The notes under the pieces were generated by a model, which saw nothing but the letters and a program-made list of their open reading frames with translations, ran no database searches and had not been told where the DNA came from. DNA of 64,000 nucleotides from Kordiimonas lipolytica (GTDB lineage Bacteria > Pseudomonadota > Alphaproteobacteria > Sphingomonadales > Kordiimonadaceae), in contig NZ_LRUB01000029.1 of NCBI RefSeq assembly GCF_001550065.1, positions 84,039-148,038 of the forward strand, written 5' to 3'. Positions 1 to 8,694 of the stretch are shown here, piece after piece. Position 1 is the stretch's first letter. Each line of letters starts with the position of its first letter. Both the position numbers and the translations under genes were made by a program.

Positions 1-357
1 GTCGTTAGCGCCACCGTCGATTTGGTCGTTGCCGTCACCACCAGAGAGGTCGTCGTTGCCGTCGCCGCCAGTGAGTACGTCGTTGCCAATACCGCCACGA
101 GCTACGTCGTCGCCGTCTTCGCCGTTAAGGCTGTCGTCACCATCGTTACCGATCAGCAAGTCGTCGCCGTTACCGCCATCAAGGATGTCGTTTGCTGTGT
201 TACCGACACCGGTACCAACACCGACACCGCCATTCAGCGTATCGTCACCATCACCGCCAGAAACGGTATCCTGACCACCACCAGCATTGATGAAATCATC
301 CTGCTCCGTGCCCGGGATCGTCTCCGCCGCAGATGTACCAAAAATCTTGTCTGCCAT
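1..357 (-). CDS. RTX calcium-binding protein, N-terminal part (cut by window edge)
   Basis: The 119 codons visible from the ATG at 357 read straight off the left edge. After about 30 non-repeat residues (start MADKIFGTSAAE) comes a run of glycine-aspartate nonapeptides of the GGxGxDxLx type, the calcium-binding RTX beta-roll. A strong AGGAGG Shine-Dalgarno lies 7 nt before the ATG. No signal peptide is visible, as expected for type I secretion, whose signal is C-terminal and here lies outside the window. It is the fifth RTX gene of the window and is separated from the other four by the whole capsule locus. Family assignment is firm. Function beyond calcium binding and likely secretion cannot be judged. 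Confidence 0.85.
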   Translation of the reverse strand, partial: MADKIFGTSAAETIPGTEQDDFINAGGGQDTVSGGDGDDTLNGGVGVGTGVGNTANDILDGGNGDDLLIGNDGDDSLNGEDGDDVARGGIGNDVLTGGDGNDDLSGGDGNDQIDGGAND

Positions 358-607
358 AGCTTTCCTCCTGAAAAAGCAAACACATTGTCTAATTGTGAGG
401 CACGAACGTAGGTCTTATAGCCCCCTGAGACACTCTCTAGCGAGAGAATGCCAATAATGTCAACCGCATAATTGAGCTACGCGCTTATATAGTCAAGATA
501 AATAACTAAGTTTTGTCCGTACCTTTAACACAGCCGACAGAACACCATCATGGCGCCTACAATTCAACCGTGCTTTTTGTGTCTCCGCAATAAAAGCAAA
601 GATGGGG

Positions 608-1825
608 CTAAATCTGTGACCCGTTTGCAACACTTTCTATCAGCTGCCAATACTGCGGCAAAAGATCTTTTACCGAATATTTGGCAACAATGTGGTCGCG
701 GGCCGCTTTTTTGAGCTCCGCATAGTCCTGGCGGTTGTCCAGAATCCGGTTCAGCTGCTCTGCAATTACCTCTGGCTCCTTGAAGGGCACCAGCACGCCA
801 TTTTGCCCGTCGGTGATCAGTTCGCGGACCGGATCCGTGTCTGACCCCACAATCAAGGCCCCTGCCCCCATGGCCTCCAACATAGACCAGGAAAGAACGA
901 AGGGCACTGTAAGGTATACGTGGGCTGACGTGATCTGCATCAATGAACGAAACACCTTGAGCGGCTGCAGCCCAAGGAAATGAAGCCGGTCCATGTCCGG
1001 CTGGAATTCTTCAAGCGCCCATTCTTTATAGGACTTGCCGTCTGCGCGTTCTGATCCATAAGCGACCCTGTCGTTGCCCAGCACAACAGCATGGACATTC
1101 GGGCGCATCTTCTGCAACCGCGAGACAGTCTCTATGAACTGTGGGAAACCGCGATAGGGCTCCATACCACGCGCGACATAGGTGATAACCTCATCCTCCG
1201 CCGTGAACGTATGTTTTCCGACCGAAACCTTGGCGCTTGGGTTCGGCTGGAAGAAATCAGTATCCACGCCGTCGTGCAAGACACTGATCCTGTCTTTAAA
1301 GATGTCAGGAAACTTGCTGTGCTGGAAACGGGTTGGGCACTGGCCCCAGTCCATCGCCGCCAGGTCCTGCAGGATCGGCGTATTCTTCATGCGGATGCGA
1401 AGCTGGCCATTAGCATCATAAGGCTCACCACGCAGGAAATCGCCATCAGAGAAGCGGCTGTGGTAATACCACTCATAATAAGTCAGCAATTTCGAATCCG
1501 GGAACAGGTCCTTGAGGAACATGTTCGAGCCCCAGCCCGAATGCGACAGGATGATATCAGGGCGATATCCTTTTTTCTGAAGTGGCATCAATGCTTTGTA
1601 AGCAGCCTGCCCCATCAGCACAGCCTTCTCCGTGGAATGAATCGCCGGATGGATCTTGTTCGACGGTTCCCGGTGCGGCTTGAAGTTCACTCTCTTTGGC
1701 CGGAACTGCTGCTGATTACTCGCCAGTGTCGCTGCGACCATCTGCAGGCCAGGCTTGTCTTTAATATGGTCGACAATGCGCCGGTACTGCCCGGGAAAGT
1801 TATTGTGCATGAAAAGGATACGCAT
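608..1825 (-). CDS. Glycosyltransferase, GT4-like (GT-B fold)
   Basis: A 405-residue protein starting MRILFMHNNFPGQYR. It has the two-domain layout of GT4 enzymes: an N-terminal acceptor domain, then a nucleotide-sugar domain with the motif SWSMLEAMGAGALIVGSDT and a following PVRELI. The glutamate of this E-x7-E-like region is the one that normally contacts the donor ribose. The open frame extends upstream to 2203, but that part overlaps galE on the other strand. I chose ATG 1825, with a GGGGA about 13 nt upstream. The gene is divergent from galE and lies at the edge of the capsule locus, so a role in assembling the capsule repeat is inferred. The sugar cannot be predicted. Confidence 0.85.
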   Translation of the reverse strand: MRILFMHNNFPGQYRRIVDHIKDKPGLQMVAATLASNQQQFRPKRVNFKPHREPSNKIHPAIHSTEKAVLMGQAAYKALMPLQKKGYRPDIILSHSGWGSNMFLKDLFPDSKLLTYYEWYYHSRFSDGDFLRGEPYDANGQLRIRMKNTPILQDLAAMDWGQCPTRFQHSKFPDIFKDRISVLHDGVDTDFFQPNPSAKVSVGKHTFTAEDEVITYVARGMEPYRGFPQFIETVSRLQKMRPNVHAVVLGNDRVAYGSERADGKSYKEWALEEFQPDMDRLHFLGLQPLKVFRSLMQITSAHVYLTVPFVLSWSMLEAMGAGALIVGSDTDPVRELITDGQNGVLVPFKEPEVIAEQLNRILDNRQDYAELKKAARDHIVAKYSVKDLLPQYWQLIESVANGSQI

Positions 1826-2045
1826 ATGTATGACAAGTCCCCAAAAATACGATTTCACTGCTGTTAGCCAAAAAAAGAGGCAGATGCAAGAAAGCGTTCC
1901 CCGAACAAAAGAGCTTAGGCAGCAAGACACCCTATCGCTTGACACAAGCTGAGAAGACTTTAACAGAAAACGGTAAGAGCCGAGCACCGCACAGGCAGGG
2001 TCGGCACCATCAACAATGCCGGAGCATAGGCAATCGGGGGCAACC
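1826..2045. promoter_or_regulatory. Divergent promoter region (glycosyltransferase / galE)
   Basis: These 220 nt separate two genes that run apart, so both promoters must lie here unless galE is read from inside its neighbour. I see no conserved operator or strong hairpin. The downstream side carries the galE ribosome binding site (GGGGG, 5 nt before the ATG at 2046). Confidence 0.4.
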
Positions 2046-3044
2046 ATGGCGAAAACAATCCTGGTACCAGGCGGCGCGGGTTTTATCGGCAGCCACACCC
2101 TGTTGGCTTTAAAAGCCGCAGGATACCAGCCGCTGGTGCTGGACAACCTGTCTAACGGGCACCGGGATGCGGTGCTGGAGGCCAGCTTCATCCAGGGCGA
2201 CATCCGCGATGAGGCCCTTCTGGACCAACTGTTCCAGGACTATCCCATAGATGCCGTCGTGCATTTCGCCGCCTTTATCGAGGCTGGCGAAAGCGTGCGT
2301 GACCCGATGAAATTCTACGACAACAATGTCGCCGGCAGCTTGAACCTTATCAGGGCGATGGTCCGGCACGGTGTCCGCAAGATGGTATTTTCGTCCACTG
2401 CAGCGGTTTATGGCGATTCGACCGATGCGGCACTTACGGAAGACCTGCCCAAGGTCCCCATCAATCCCTATGGCCAGACCAAATGGGCTGTGGAATGCAT
2501 GCTAAGGGACACGGCGGCGGCGGAAGGCCTTCAGGCCATCGCGCTCAGGTATTTCAACGCGGCAGGCGCTGACGCGGAAGGCCGCCTGGGCGAACGCCAC
2601 GACCCAGAGACACACTTGATCCCACTGGTACTGCAGGCGGCAAGCGGCCAGCGCGATGCCATCAGCATCTTCGGGACCGACTACGGTACGCGTGACGGCA
2701 CTTGCATTCGTGATTATATCCACGTCGCCGACCTTGCGACCGCCCATGTGAAAGCGCTGCAGCATCTTTTTGACATGGACGATTCGGACACGCCTTCCGA
2801 AGCCGGCTTTTACGATGCCTTCAACCTGGGGAACGGACAGGGATTTTCCGTCCGTGAAGTGGTTGAAGCCGCGAAACAGGTGACGGGTGTCGATTTTGCT
2901 GTAAAAGAAGAGGAAAGGCGCCCCGGTGACCCGGCTGTACTGGTTGCCGATGCAAGCAAGGCGCGCGATAGATTGGACTGGAAACCGGAAACGCCAGCCC
3001 TCATAGATATGGTGGCGCATGCCTGGCGCTTCATGAACAGGTAA
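2046..3044 (+). CDS. galE: UDP-glucose 4-epimerase
   Basis: A 332-residue extended short-chain dehydrogenase that interconverts UDP-glucose and UDP-galactose (or the N-acetyl forms) in the cytoplasm. The NAD-binding GGAGFIGS follows the start directly (residues about 8-15). The catalytic serine region is FSSTAAVYG, and the Tyr-x3-Lys pair is in NPYGQTK. Other family landmarks are RYFNAAGAD and GTRDGTCIRDYIHVADLA. The reading frame opens at 2016, but the ATG at 2046 has the ribosome binding site and the family-typical N-terminus. It is first in a five-gene plus-strand run (2046-7534) of capsule-type genes, so it probably supplies a galactose-type precursor for the polysaccharide. Confidence 0.93.
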   Translation: MAKTILVPGGAGFIGSHTLLALKAAGYQPLVLDNLSNGHRDAVLEASFIQGDIRDEALLDQLFQDYPIDAVVHFAAFIEAGESVRDPMKFYDNNVAGSLNLIRAMVRHGVRKMVFSSTAAVYGDSTDAALTEDLPKVPINPYGQTKWAVECMLRDTAAAEGLQAIALRYFNAAGADAEGRLGERHDPETHLIPLVLQAASGQRDAISIFGTDYGTRDGTCIRDYIHVADLATAHVKALQHLFDMDDSDTPSEAGFYDAFNLGNGQGFSVREVVEAAKQVTGVDFAVKEEERRPGDPAVLVADASKARDRLDWKPETPALIDMVAHAWRFMNR

Positions 3045-3119
3045 AGCGAGATACAGCCACCTGGTGGCTAGCAGTAAAACTGCACTAGCAGTAAAACGCA
3101 GAAGAACAGAGACAGACTT

Positions 3120-3941
3120 ATGAGCTTTCGGTGTAAAAAGATTTTTGTCGGTGGCTACACGAAAAGTGGCACTACATTTGTCGGCCGCGCTTTCGACATC
3201 ATCAATGGTGTCTACGCCAAAGGTGAAGAGGACTATTTCCGGCTGATGTTTCACGGCGTGCATGACCTGGCACGCAGGTTCAACGCCAACATCGAAGTTG
3301 TGAACAAGGAAGTATATGACGGCTTCGGCAGTATTCCGCCGATAGACCGGAACTCGCTTCGGATTCTCCAGCAGAATATCTTCTATCACATCTTTTTTGG
3401 CAGCAAGCCGATGCCGGAAGACTGTGTGGTCACGGTGGAAAAATCACCTCACAATATCTTCCGCCTTAGGGAAATCAACTATACCTTCCCGGACGCAATC
3501 AATGTCTGTGTTTATCGTCCCGCGATTCCTGTCTTCTCATCGCTGATCCGCCATATGCGGGACCACCGCGACATCGGTTACGATGACCCAAAGAACCAGA
3601 ACCGTATCAGTATACTGGAGAACTTCTGCAAACGCTGGCAGGAGTATGTGGAAATCATCGAACAAAATCGCGCGAAGCTGAAGATGGTGCAATATCAGTC
3701 GGTAGCAGACGACACCGCAGGTTTCCTGGACTTCGCCCAGTCGGACATTATTGGCCAAAAGCTTGGCCTTTCCGCGCCGGTCGAAACCCTGACCAAGGAA
3801 CATTATCTATCCACCCTGCCGCCCGAAGCGCGGGAAAAAAGCCTGGTTCAAACCAGTGCCAACAAGGTCAAGCTGACGGACGCCGAGAAGAAAATGATTA
3901 CTGATCATTGTCGCGATCCTGACATCACCTTTGATTTCTAG
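3120..3941 (+). CDS. Sulfotransferase family protein (PAPS-dependent)
   Basis: A 273-residue protein whose N-terminus carries the 5'-phosphosulfate loop of sulfotransferases, GYTKSGTTFVGR (about residues 11-22). A second family element is CVYRPAIPVFSSLIRH, matching the 3'-phosphate-binding Arg/Ser pattern. Such enzymes move sulfate from PAPS to a hydroxyl or amine of a carbohydrate. There is no membrane segment, so it is probably cytoplasmic. It sits 75 nt after galE and 19 nt before a glycosyltransferase, and the window also carries cysD-cysNC for PAPS supply. Action on the capsule or its precursors is inferred from this context. The acceptor is unknown. Confidence 0.8.
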   Translation: MSFRCKKIFVGGYTKSGTTFVGRAFDIINGVYAKGEEDYFRLMFHGVHDLARRFNANIEVVNKEVYDGFGSIPPIDRNSLRILQQNIFYHIFFGSKPMPEDCVVTVEKSPHNIFRLREINYTFPDAINVCVYRPAIPVFSSLIRHMRDHRDIGYDDPKNQNRISILENFCKRWQEYVEIIEQNRAKLKMVQYQSVADDTAGFLDFAQSDIIGQKLGLSAPVETLTKEHYLSTLPPEAREKSLVQTSANKVKLTDAEKKMITDHCRDPDITFDF

Positions 3942-3960
3942 AAGGAAGCCATAGGCAGTC

Positions 3961-5103
3961 ATGCATGCGCTTGTCACAGCCCCGATCCCCAGTCACCCGC
4001 AAAACCACGGCAACCGCGCCCGGGTTTACAGTGTGTGCCGGGAAATCCAGGCGCGGGGCTATCAGCTGCATTATGTCTATACCGGCCTGGAAGGCCTGAG
4101 CGAGGAACAGGAACAAGCCATGCGCGAGGCATGGGAGCATGTCTACATCCTGCCGCGTGAGAAGGTGATCAAGAAACGGTCCAGGCGCCGCCACCATCTG
4201 ATTGATGACTGGCATTCGCCTGATGTGACCAAACTGACCAGCCGTATTCTCGACATCTGGGATATCAGGCTGTGCCTTGCCAACTATGTCTGGCAAAGCG
4301 CATGGCTTGAGGCTGTACCAAAGGATATCCCGCGTTATATCGATACCCACGACGTGTTCGGCAACAGGCACAAGACACTGAAGCGGGACGGCATTGAACC
4401 ATCCTGGTTTTACACCACCCCTAAAGAGGAAGCGAAAGCCCTTGCCCGCGCAAGCCGCGTCATCGCCATCCAGGACGAAGAAGCCAAAACCTTCCGCGGC
4501 CTTACCGACACGCCTGTAAGCACCCTTGGCTTCTTTGATCCGCCACAGTTCCTGAAGGGGAGGAAGATGCCCGGCCAAGCCAAGCTGAAGGTGGGCTATA
4601 TCGCCAGCGATAACCCGATCAATGTGAATGCCTTGAAGGGCCTCAGCATTGCCCTGAAGGAACGCCCGGCCCTTCATGACCAGTGCGAGTTGTTCCTGGC
4701 CGGGCCGATCTGTAACACAGCACCCGCGGATGAGCCCTTTTATGAGCGCCTGGGCTTTGTCCCCAGTGTGGAAGGCTTTTATTCAGACATGGATATCGTG
4801 CTGAACCCCAATGTGGGCGGCACAGGGCTTAAGATCAAATCGGTTGAGGCGCTCAGGTTTGGGCGCCCTCTTTTGGCAACCCGCGATGCGATGATCGGCA
4901 TACCTACCGAACACCCGCTTCATGCCTGCGCCACCATCGGCGCATTGTGCGACGGCCTTGCCACACTGGCGGCAGACCGGAAAGAGTTGGATGTGCTGCA
5001 GCAGTCGGGCCAGGAAATATATGGTGCCTACCTCAAGGCACAATATGAAACACTGGATCTCCTCTTTCCGCGCCTGACGAAGGCGGAGGACAGCGCGGCA
5101 TGA
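3961..5103 (+). CDS. Glycosyltransferase, GT4/GT1-like
   Basis: A 380-residue protein starting MHALVTAPIPSHPQNHGNRA, the glycine- and asparagine-rich first loop of GT-B glycosyltransferases. The C-terminal half contains VLNPNVGGTGLKIKSVEALRFGRPLLATRDAM, the usual donor-binding segment with its Lys and Glu. There is no transmembrane helix. It follows the sulfotransferase by 19 nt, and its stop overlaps the next start as ATGA, so the genes are very likely co-transcribed and translationally coupled. Role in capsule repeat-unit synthesis is inferred. Donor and linkage are unknown. Confidence 0.82.
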   Translation: MHALVTAPIPSHPQNHGNRARVYSVCREIQARGYQLHYVYTGLEGLSEEQEQAMREAWEHVYILPREKVIKKRSRRRHHLIDDWHSPDVTKLTSRILDIWDIRLCLANYVWQSAWLEAVPKDIPRYIDTHDVFGNRHKTLKRDGIEPSWFYTTPKEEAKALARASRVIAIQDEEAKTFRGLTDTPVSTLGFFDPPQFLKGRKMPGQAKLKVGYIASDNPINVNALKGLSIALKERPALHDQCELFLAGPICNTAPADEPFYERLGFVPSVEGFYSDMDIVLNPNVGGTGLKIKSVEALRFGRPLLATRDAMIGIPTEHPLHACATIGALCDGLATLAADRKELDVLQQSGQEIYGAYLKAQYETLDLLFPRLTKAEDSAA

Positions 5104-6947
5104 CAAAAGAAAACGCCACCCTGATCATTGGCTCCTTGCCCCCGTTCCGGAGTGCGGCAGCAGCCCTTGGCCTGAGCACGGCGGAGACGCTGGCCGTCAG
5201 CCAGGATGTGACTTTCGTGATTGATGACATGGCGCCTGAACCACCTGAGGGGCTGCCGTTTGTCGTCATCCGCCTCAGGGACTTGCAGGCAAACTGGGGC
5301 ACCTACCAAGGGCACCAAAGGCTTTATATTCCCGGGTCGGAAGGCGACAGCCTGTTCCCGCTGGAATTGCTGCACATGGCGCCGGGCGTGGTGATGCCTG
5401 CTACGCTGTCATTGTTTCCGCTGGCCGAATCGACCTGCCGCGCGGGCGGCACCTGGCCCGATGCCTATTGGCGATGGCTGAAGGACAGGACTGGCCAACA
5501 TGCGAGCACGCTTTATACCGCGCGGGTGCATCACCGGCGGGAATCAAAGACACAGGCCGCCATCACCCCGGCGCTCGACCTACTGCTGTCACCCGCAACC
5601 GGGCTGATAGCTGCCAGCCCCGCCATGGCCCGCATGCTGACGGCATCCGGAATGACCCCAAACCTGGTACTGGACCAACCGCCCGTGATCGCTGAACCGC
5701 ACACCAGCGACCACAAGCCACCGGCAGTTCTATATGTCGCGCAGGAAGGTGTCGCGGCGCAGGCCTGCCGCAAGAGCCTGTCCGTCTTCGATGCATTTAA
5801 GGACGTGTCGCACCTGAGCATCCACCCGGCAGCACGACATCTTTCAGCTGCCATTGCAGAGGCTGACATCGTTGCCTTCCTGGATGGCCATGACCAAGCC
5901 TGCAGCCCAGGCCTTGCATCTGCCATTCAGGCCCAAAAGCGGATCCTTACGGCGGGCCAACCCTGGACCCGACACTTGTCGGAGGGCAGTCACATCGCCC
6001 TGCCCCACGGCAAGGCCCATGCCACGCTGGCCACCAGTGTCGCAGCCGTCCTTTCTGACAAAATACTGGCAGCGCACCTGGCAAAGCATCAAACAACCAA
6101 AGGCGCGGACTCTGCCCATGCGCTGTCAACCTTGTTGCAGGCAACGGATATTGCGCAGGCAGACTTGTCCCAGCCCGCAGAGGAACCCGCAAGTGCGCCA
6201 ACCGAAGCCGGCCCCAAGGTAGCAGCGAACATAAAGACCGCCGCACTGATCGGCGCGGTGCCACCGCCAGCGGTCCTCAGGGAGCTGTTACCAAGCCTTG
6301 ACATTGAGCGGTCCCCGCATTTCTGCACCCCCGCCCTGGCAGCCCGGCTTGCGACACTGACCGGCGAAAAAGCTGCAAGCCTGCTGGCCAAAATCGGGTA
6401 TGAGGCGCCCCTTATCCTTGATTCCGGGCACACACCCGGCAATCACCGGCAGCCAGTGACTTTCGAGAGCGTCAGGAAAGGCCTGAAAGCTCAGAAAGCC
6501 ATCAGCTTCGGATGCAGCGTTGAAGGCGCGGCAGATGGCGACAGACTTCTTGAGGGCGCGGGCATCGCACCGAAACTAACCCTGCGAATCGATTTTGTTG
6601 AGACAGACAGAAACGCACCCACTGAGGGCTTCCTTCCAGACTGCGGGCTCTTTTGGCGCCACGACACGGTCCGGCATGCTTTGCAGTGCGTGCTGGTTGT
6701 CGGCCACAGGCGTGGCTCGTTCCTCCTGAAGGCCGGGGCGCCAGACGCCCGCTATATGATTGCAGGCACGGGCGTCAGCTGCGCCATCAGCGGCGGTACG
6801 GCTGCGACGCTTTCATCCGATTCTCTCGGGCTTCTGGAATTTCGCCTGATGGCCCTTGATAATACGGTCGGCACACCGCTTGGGTCCATTGACCTTCGAA
6901 AACAGCTTGCGCAAGCGGGCCTGATACTGGAATGGTCAGCACTATGA
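5100..6947 (+). CDS. Unknown large cytoplasmic protein of capsule operon
   Basis: A 615-residue protein with no signal peptide and no membrane segments that I can see. Residues 1-350 alternate hydrophobic strands and helices in a Rossmann-like way (VTFVIDDMAPE, LIAASPAMARMLTASGM, AVLYVAQEGVAA), resembling a degenerate GT-B glycosyltransferase, but no donor-binding motif is preserved. About residues 350-380 are an Ala/Pro-rich linker. The remainder is a separate domain ending in beta-rich sequence (FLLKAGAPDARYMIAGTG...). It is coupled by ATGA overlaps at both ends, to the glycosyltransferase before and the 196-residue protein after. That makes a joint role in polysaccharide assembly likely. 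I do not recognise the family. Confidence 0.75.
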   Translation: MTKENATLIIGSLPPFRSAAAALGLSTAETLAVSQDVTFVIDDMAPEPPEGLPFVVIRLRDLQANWGTYQGHQRLYIPGSEGDSLFPLELLHMAPGVVMPATLSLFPLAESTCRAGGTWPDAYWRWLKDRTGQHASTLYTARVHHRRESKTQAAITPALDLLLSPATGLIAASPAMARMLTASGMTPNLVLDQPPVIAEPHTSDHKPPAVLYVAQEGVAAQACRKSLSVFDAFKDVSHLSIHPAARHLSAAIAEADIVAFLDGHDQACSPGLASAIQAQKRILTAGQPWTRHLSEGSHIALPHGKAHATLATSVAAVLSDKILAAHLAKHQTTKGADSAHALSTLLQATDIAQADLSQPAEEPASAPTEAGPKVAANIKTAALIGAVPPPAVLRELLPSLDIERSPHFCTPALAARLATLTGEKAASLLAKIGYEAPLILDSGHTPGNHRQPVTFESVRKGLKAQKAISFGCSVEGAADGDRLLEGAGIAPKLTLRIDFVETDRNAPTEGFLPDCGLFWRHDTVRHALQCVLVVGHRRGSFLLKAGAPDARYMIAGTGVSCAISGGTAATLSSDSLGLLEFRLMALDNTVGTPLGSIDLRKQLAQAGLILEWSAL

Positions 6948-7534
6948 CAAAGAAATCCACATCCAACACCCAATCCGACCTGCCGCTGAAGGGGCCGGAA
7001 AGCCGTTTTCCGAAAGCCGCTGTCGACTATATCGACGCGCTTTTGGACGTGGAGCGGATGCGGTTTGAAAAAGAACTGGCTGCACAGGGCTCCACAGGAG
7101 AGCAACCTTCCTGGCCCGCGCGGTCGCGCCAGTTGCAGCTTCTTGCTGAAGGCGATGAATTCGTGGGCTCTGGCTGGGGTAAGCTTGACCACACCAAAAA
7201 AGGCATCGGTCGTCGCTGGATGGCCCGCATCGGCACGCTCTTGCTGCCCGTAGACGCATCGGCTGGCGGAACACTCAAGCTCACAGGCACGGGATATTTG
7301 CGGCGACGCTTTGTGGACGAACTGACAGTTTGGCTGGACCATCTACCGGTTGAAGGCGTGGCTGTCAGGAAAGGCCTGAACGGCTGGACATTCGAAGGAC
7401 GAGTGCCCGCACTGGCGGGGCGCCCGTTTCATATCCTGCGTTTGCAGTCAGGCGGCATTCGCCCTTTCGACAAAGGCCCGGACACGCATGCGAGCGTCGC
7501 TCTCAGTGACGTGAATTTCGTAGCGGCGGAATAA
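6944..7534 (+). CDS. Unknown protein, possible beta-sandwich domain
   Basis: A 196-residue protein, last in the galE operon. Its ATG (6944) overlaps the preceding stop as ATGA, the same coupling as at 5100, so I prefer it to the upstream ATG at 6932. Residues about 25-55 are helical. Residues 70-190 are beta-rich with conserved-looking aromatic and glycine positions (GSGWGKLD, GRRWMARIGTLLLPV, GTLKLTGTGYL, GWTFEGRVPAL). This resembles accessory jelly-roll-like domains seen near polysaccharide glycosyltransferases, but the match is by eye only. It ends 3 nt from the stop of a convergent sulfotransferase-like gene, with no room for a terminator. Confidence 0.72.
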   Translation: MTKKSTSNTQSDLPLKGPESRFPKAAVDYIDALLDVERMRFEKELAAQGSTGEQPSWPARSRQLQLLAEGDEFVGSGWGKLDHTKKGIGRRWMARIGTLLLPVDASAGGTLKLTGTGYLRRRFVDELTVWLDHLPVEGVAVRKGLNGWTFEGRVPALAGRPFHILRLQSGGIRPFDKGPDTHASVALSDVNFVAAE

Positions 7535-7537
7535 GGC

Positions 7538-8692
7538 CTATATCGCCTTCTTGCCATTTCCTTTGATCAGCGCGTCTGTATAAGTCACCAGCGATCCGGC
7601 TGCGTTCACATGCAGACCAAGGCGGTCAATAAGCTCGTGGCGGAATTTGACAGCATCAGACCAAAGTCTAGGCAGTGCTTGATAGGGCTCGCGGTAGTCA
7701 GGCACAGCAAAGGCGCTTGGGGTCTTTTCTTCCAGAAAGATCGTCAGCGCCTTAAGAACCTCAACCGGCCGCTCCACCAGTTCTTCAAGCGTTACAGACC
7801 GGAAATCTTCCACCTGATTCTGCAAGAAATCCTCTAGCGCAGCTTCCTGTGTCAGCGCGTTCTGAAGCCATGCGTTGCTTTCGGCAAATCCCAGGGTTGG
7901 CGGACTGAAGTTGCTACGCTGGGCTGGTGTCATGTCCCATACGGACCGAAATCGGGAATCGTCCAACGCACCAGCGAAACCGGCCTGGGCCATCTTGTCC
8001 CGTCGCGTGAAATAGATAACCCTGGCATCATGGCGCCGTATCCAGTCCAGGAGCGTTTTCCATCCCACCCTGCTGTTCTCAAACAAAGCCTGCATCACAT
8101 CGGTGTGCAGGATCATGTCGAACACGCCGTCCTTGCGATAAAGCTTGTCGAGCAAATCCATATATCTGGCAGCCTGGAAATCTTTCTGAAGCATCAGCCA
8201 GCTCCCCAGCGTCCGGTCAAAATATTCCCTCGGGTTGCCGAAACCGTTCTGTCGGATAATTTCGGCCAGATATTCAGTATCGGAATATGGCGCACCCAGA
8301 ATCACAATAGGCCGCTTCTTTTCAGCTGCATCAATTTCCAGCTTTTGCAGCAGTTTCGGGCGTTCGAACAGGCTTTTGGGCGCCAACTCGTAGGTCAGCG
8401 AAATGACCCGTTTGCGCGGAAAGGTTTTCTGCAACCGGCGGACCAGTGCCAGTTCCCCTTCGCGGCACAGAACAAAGATCCGCTTAACCGTCTTGTCGAT
8501 TGCATTATCAACCGTTTTCGGAGTTGCTGTTGCGCACAGGAAGCCATCGATCTGCTTCTCGAACTCGCGCAACAGATCGCTATCCATCACGATCAGGGAG
8601 TTTTCCCGCAGCCCACGGAAAAAAGCTGGCCACGACCAATTTTTCGCCTGGCGCACGAAACGCTCGATCCGCACTTTCGACTGCGACTTCAT
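7538..8692 (-). CDS. Stf0-like sulfotransferase with altered P-loop
   Basis: A 384-residue protein. Its middle matches the Stf0 sulfotransferase layout: a phosphate-loop region IVILGAPYSDTEYLAEII at about residues 130-147, then GFGNPREYFDR, and the hallmark VIYFTRRDKMAQAGFAGAL, whose RRDK-x-QA motif is the strongest support. The loop reads APYSDTEYL where active members have a Gly-Ser/Thr-Thr type sequence, so PAPS binding may be altered. About 125 N-terminal residues are extra. It is last in the kpsF-to-7538 operon: its start lies 2 nt after the GT2 stop, with a GAGAGGA ribosome site inside that gene. A role in capsule sulfation is inferred. Confidence 0.68.
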   Translation of the reverse strand: MKSQSKVRIERFVRQAKNWSWPAFFRGLRENSLIVMDSDLLREFEKQIDGFLCATATPKTVDNAIDKTVKRIFVLCREGELALVRRLQKTFPRKRVISLTYELAPKSLFERPKLLQKLEIDAAEKKRPIVILGAPYSDTEYLAEIIRQNGFGNPREYFDRTLGSWLMLQKDFQAARYMDLLDKLYRKDGVFDMILHTDVMQALFENSRVGWKTLLDWIRRHDARVIYFTRRDKMAQAGFAGALDDSRFRSVWDMTPAQRSNFSPPTLGFAESNAWLQNALTQEAALEDFLQNQVEDFRSVTLEELVERPVEVLKALTIFLEEKTPSAFAVPDYREPYQALPRLWSDAVKFRHELIDRLGLHVNAAGSLVTYTDALIKGNGKKAI

Positions 8693-8694
8693 GG

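Noticed and set aside
608..2203. Extended 531-codon version of the first glycosyltransferase, and similar upstream extensions of galE (2016), kpsT (13320), kdsA (29204) and the repressor (60747)
   Set aside because: The extra N-terminal residues lack family similarity and overlap divergent genes or control regions. Downstream starts with ribosome sites or ATGA coupling fit better.
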